A DNA stretch of 64,000 bases from Vespa crabro (taxonomy: Eukaryota > Arthropoda > Insecta > Hymenoptera > Vespidae): the NCBI RefSeq assembly GCF_910589235.1, contig NC_060956.1, positions 20,831,973 to 20,895,972 on the forward strand. The letters run 5' to 3'. Of the stretch, positions 63,948 to 64,000 are shown piece by piece (within the stretch, counting starts at the first letter, position 1; each line of letters starts with the position of its first letter). The notes under the pieces are model-generated. The model ran no database searches. It saw only the letters and a program-made list of their open reading frames with translations, and was not told the origin of the DNA. A program made the position numbers and the translations under genes.

Positions 63948-64000
63948 TGCGACCGGTATCTTGTCCTAGTTCGAGAACTCGCCGATCGAACTGCGATCGG
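63948..64000 (+). CDS. Next coding exon of the same unrecognised gene, cut by the window edge
   Basis: An acceptor CTATCGGTACAG ends at 63947 after a long TC-rich tract. The following 53 bases are open in phase 0, continuing the previous exon directly: ...HVCEEDNYL then CDRYLVLVREL, followed by ADRTAI. The sequence has normal protein-like composition, with alternating hydrophobic residues and charged R/E/D residues, unlike the low-complexity frames elsewhere. It runs off the right edge, so the domain cannot be identified here. Junction residues Leu71 and Cys72 would be adjacent in the mature mRNA. Confidence 0.6.

Noticed and set aside
1..64000. tRNA, rRNA, CRISPR arrays, intact transposons and viral genes
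   Set aside because: I looked for tRNA T-arm motifs, regularly spaced repeat-spacer patterns, long terminal repeats and transposase or reverse-transcriptase motifs and saw none. Short degraded transposon relics cannot be excluded by eye.

Overview
The window is eukaryotic and very poor in genes. It is AT-rich, unusually dense in simple repeats ((GA)n/(TC)n, (TA)n, poly-A/T, ATT, TACA, TTTA and others), and full of CpG words such as TCGA and CGATCG. The one confident gene has a eukaryotic intron acceptor directly before its start codon, and its product, TMA7, is a eukaryotic protein. An AT-rich, CpG-retaining genome of this kind fits an insect, most likely an aculeate hymenopteran (bee, wasp or ant). 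That placement is a judgement from composition, not a demonstrated fact.

Layout. 0-14.7 kb: microsatellite-rich, mostly purine-rich on the + strand, with no coding sequence I can defend. 14.7-16.75 kb: a 31-bp palindromic tandem repeat, then the TMA7 gene (candidate promoter, 5'UTR exon ending at 15711, coding exon 16373-16567, AATAAA at 16722). 18.4-18.95 kb: a GC-richer candidate first exon with an initiator-like TCAGTT and a good GTGAGT donor. 18.95-62.7 kb: apparently noncoding, probably intronic or intergenic. It holds a series of diverged mid-length tandem repeats (24.8, 26.4, 28.6, 31.0, 35.0, 45.8 and 59.7 kb) and GC/CpG-rich islands at 35.6-35.9, 43.4-43.7, 45.0-45.2, 51.0-51.2, 52.5-52.8 and 59.2-59.4 kb. 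62.77-64.0 kb: two + strand coding exons, joined in frame across a well-formed intron, that begin a gene running off the right edge. I do not recognise its product.

A reasonable but unproven model is that TMA7 is a compact housekeeping gene, and that a long + strand gene starts near 18.5 kb (or at one of the later islands), runs through a very long repeat-filled intron and begins coding at 62.77 kb. The orientation of the GA/TC repeats changes in blocks near 18.5, 36 and 46 kb, which may follow transcription units. I found no tRNA, rRNA, CRISPR array, intact transposon or viral gene. The oddities here are structural (nested tandem arrays, palindromes, islands) rather than an obvious new protein system.
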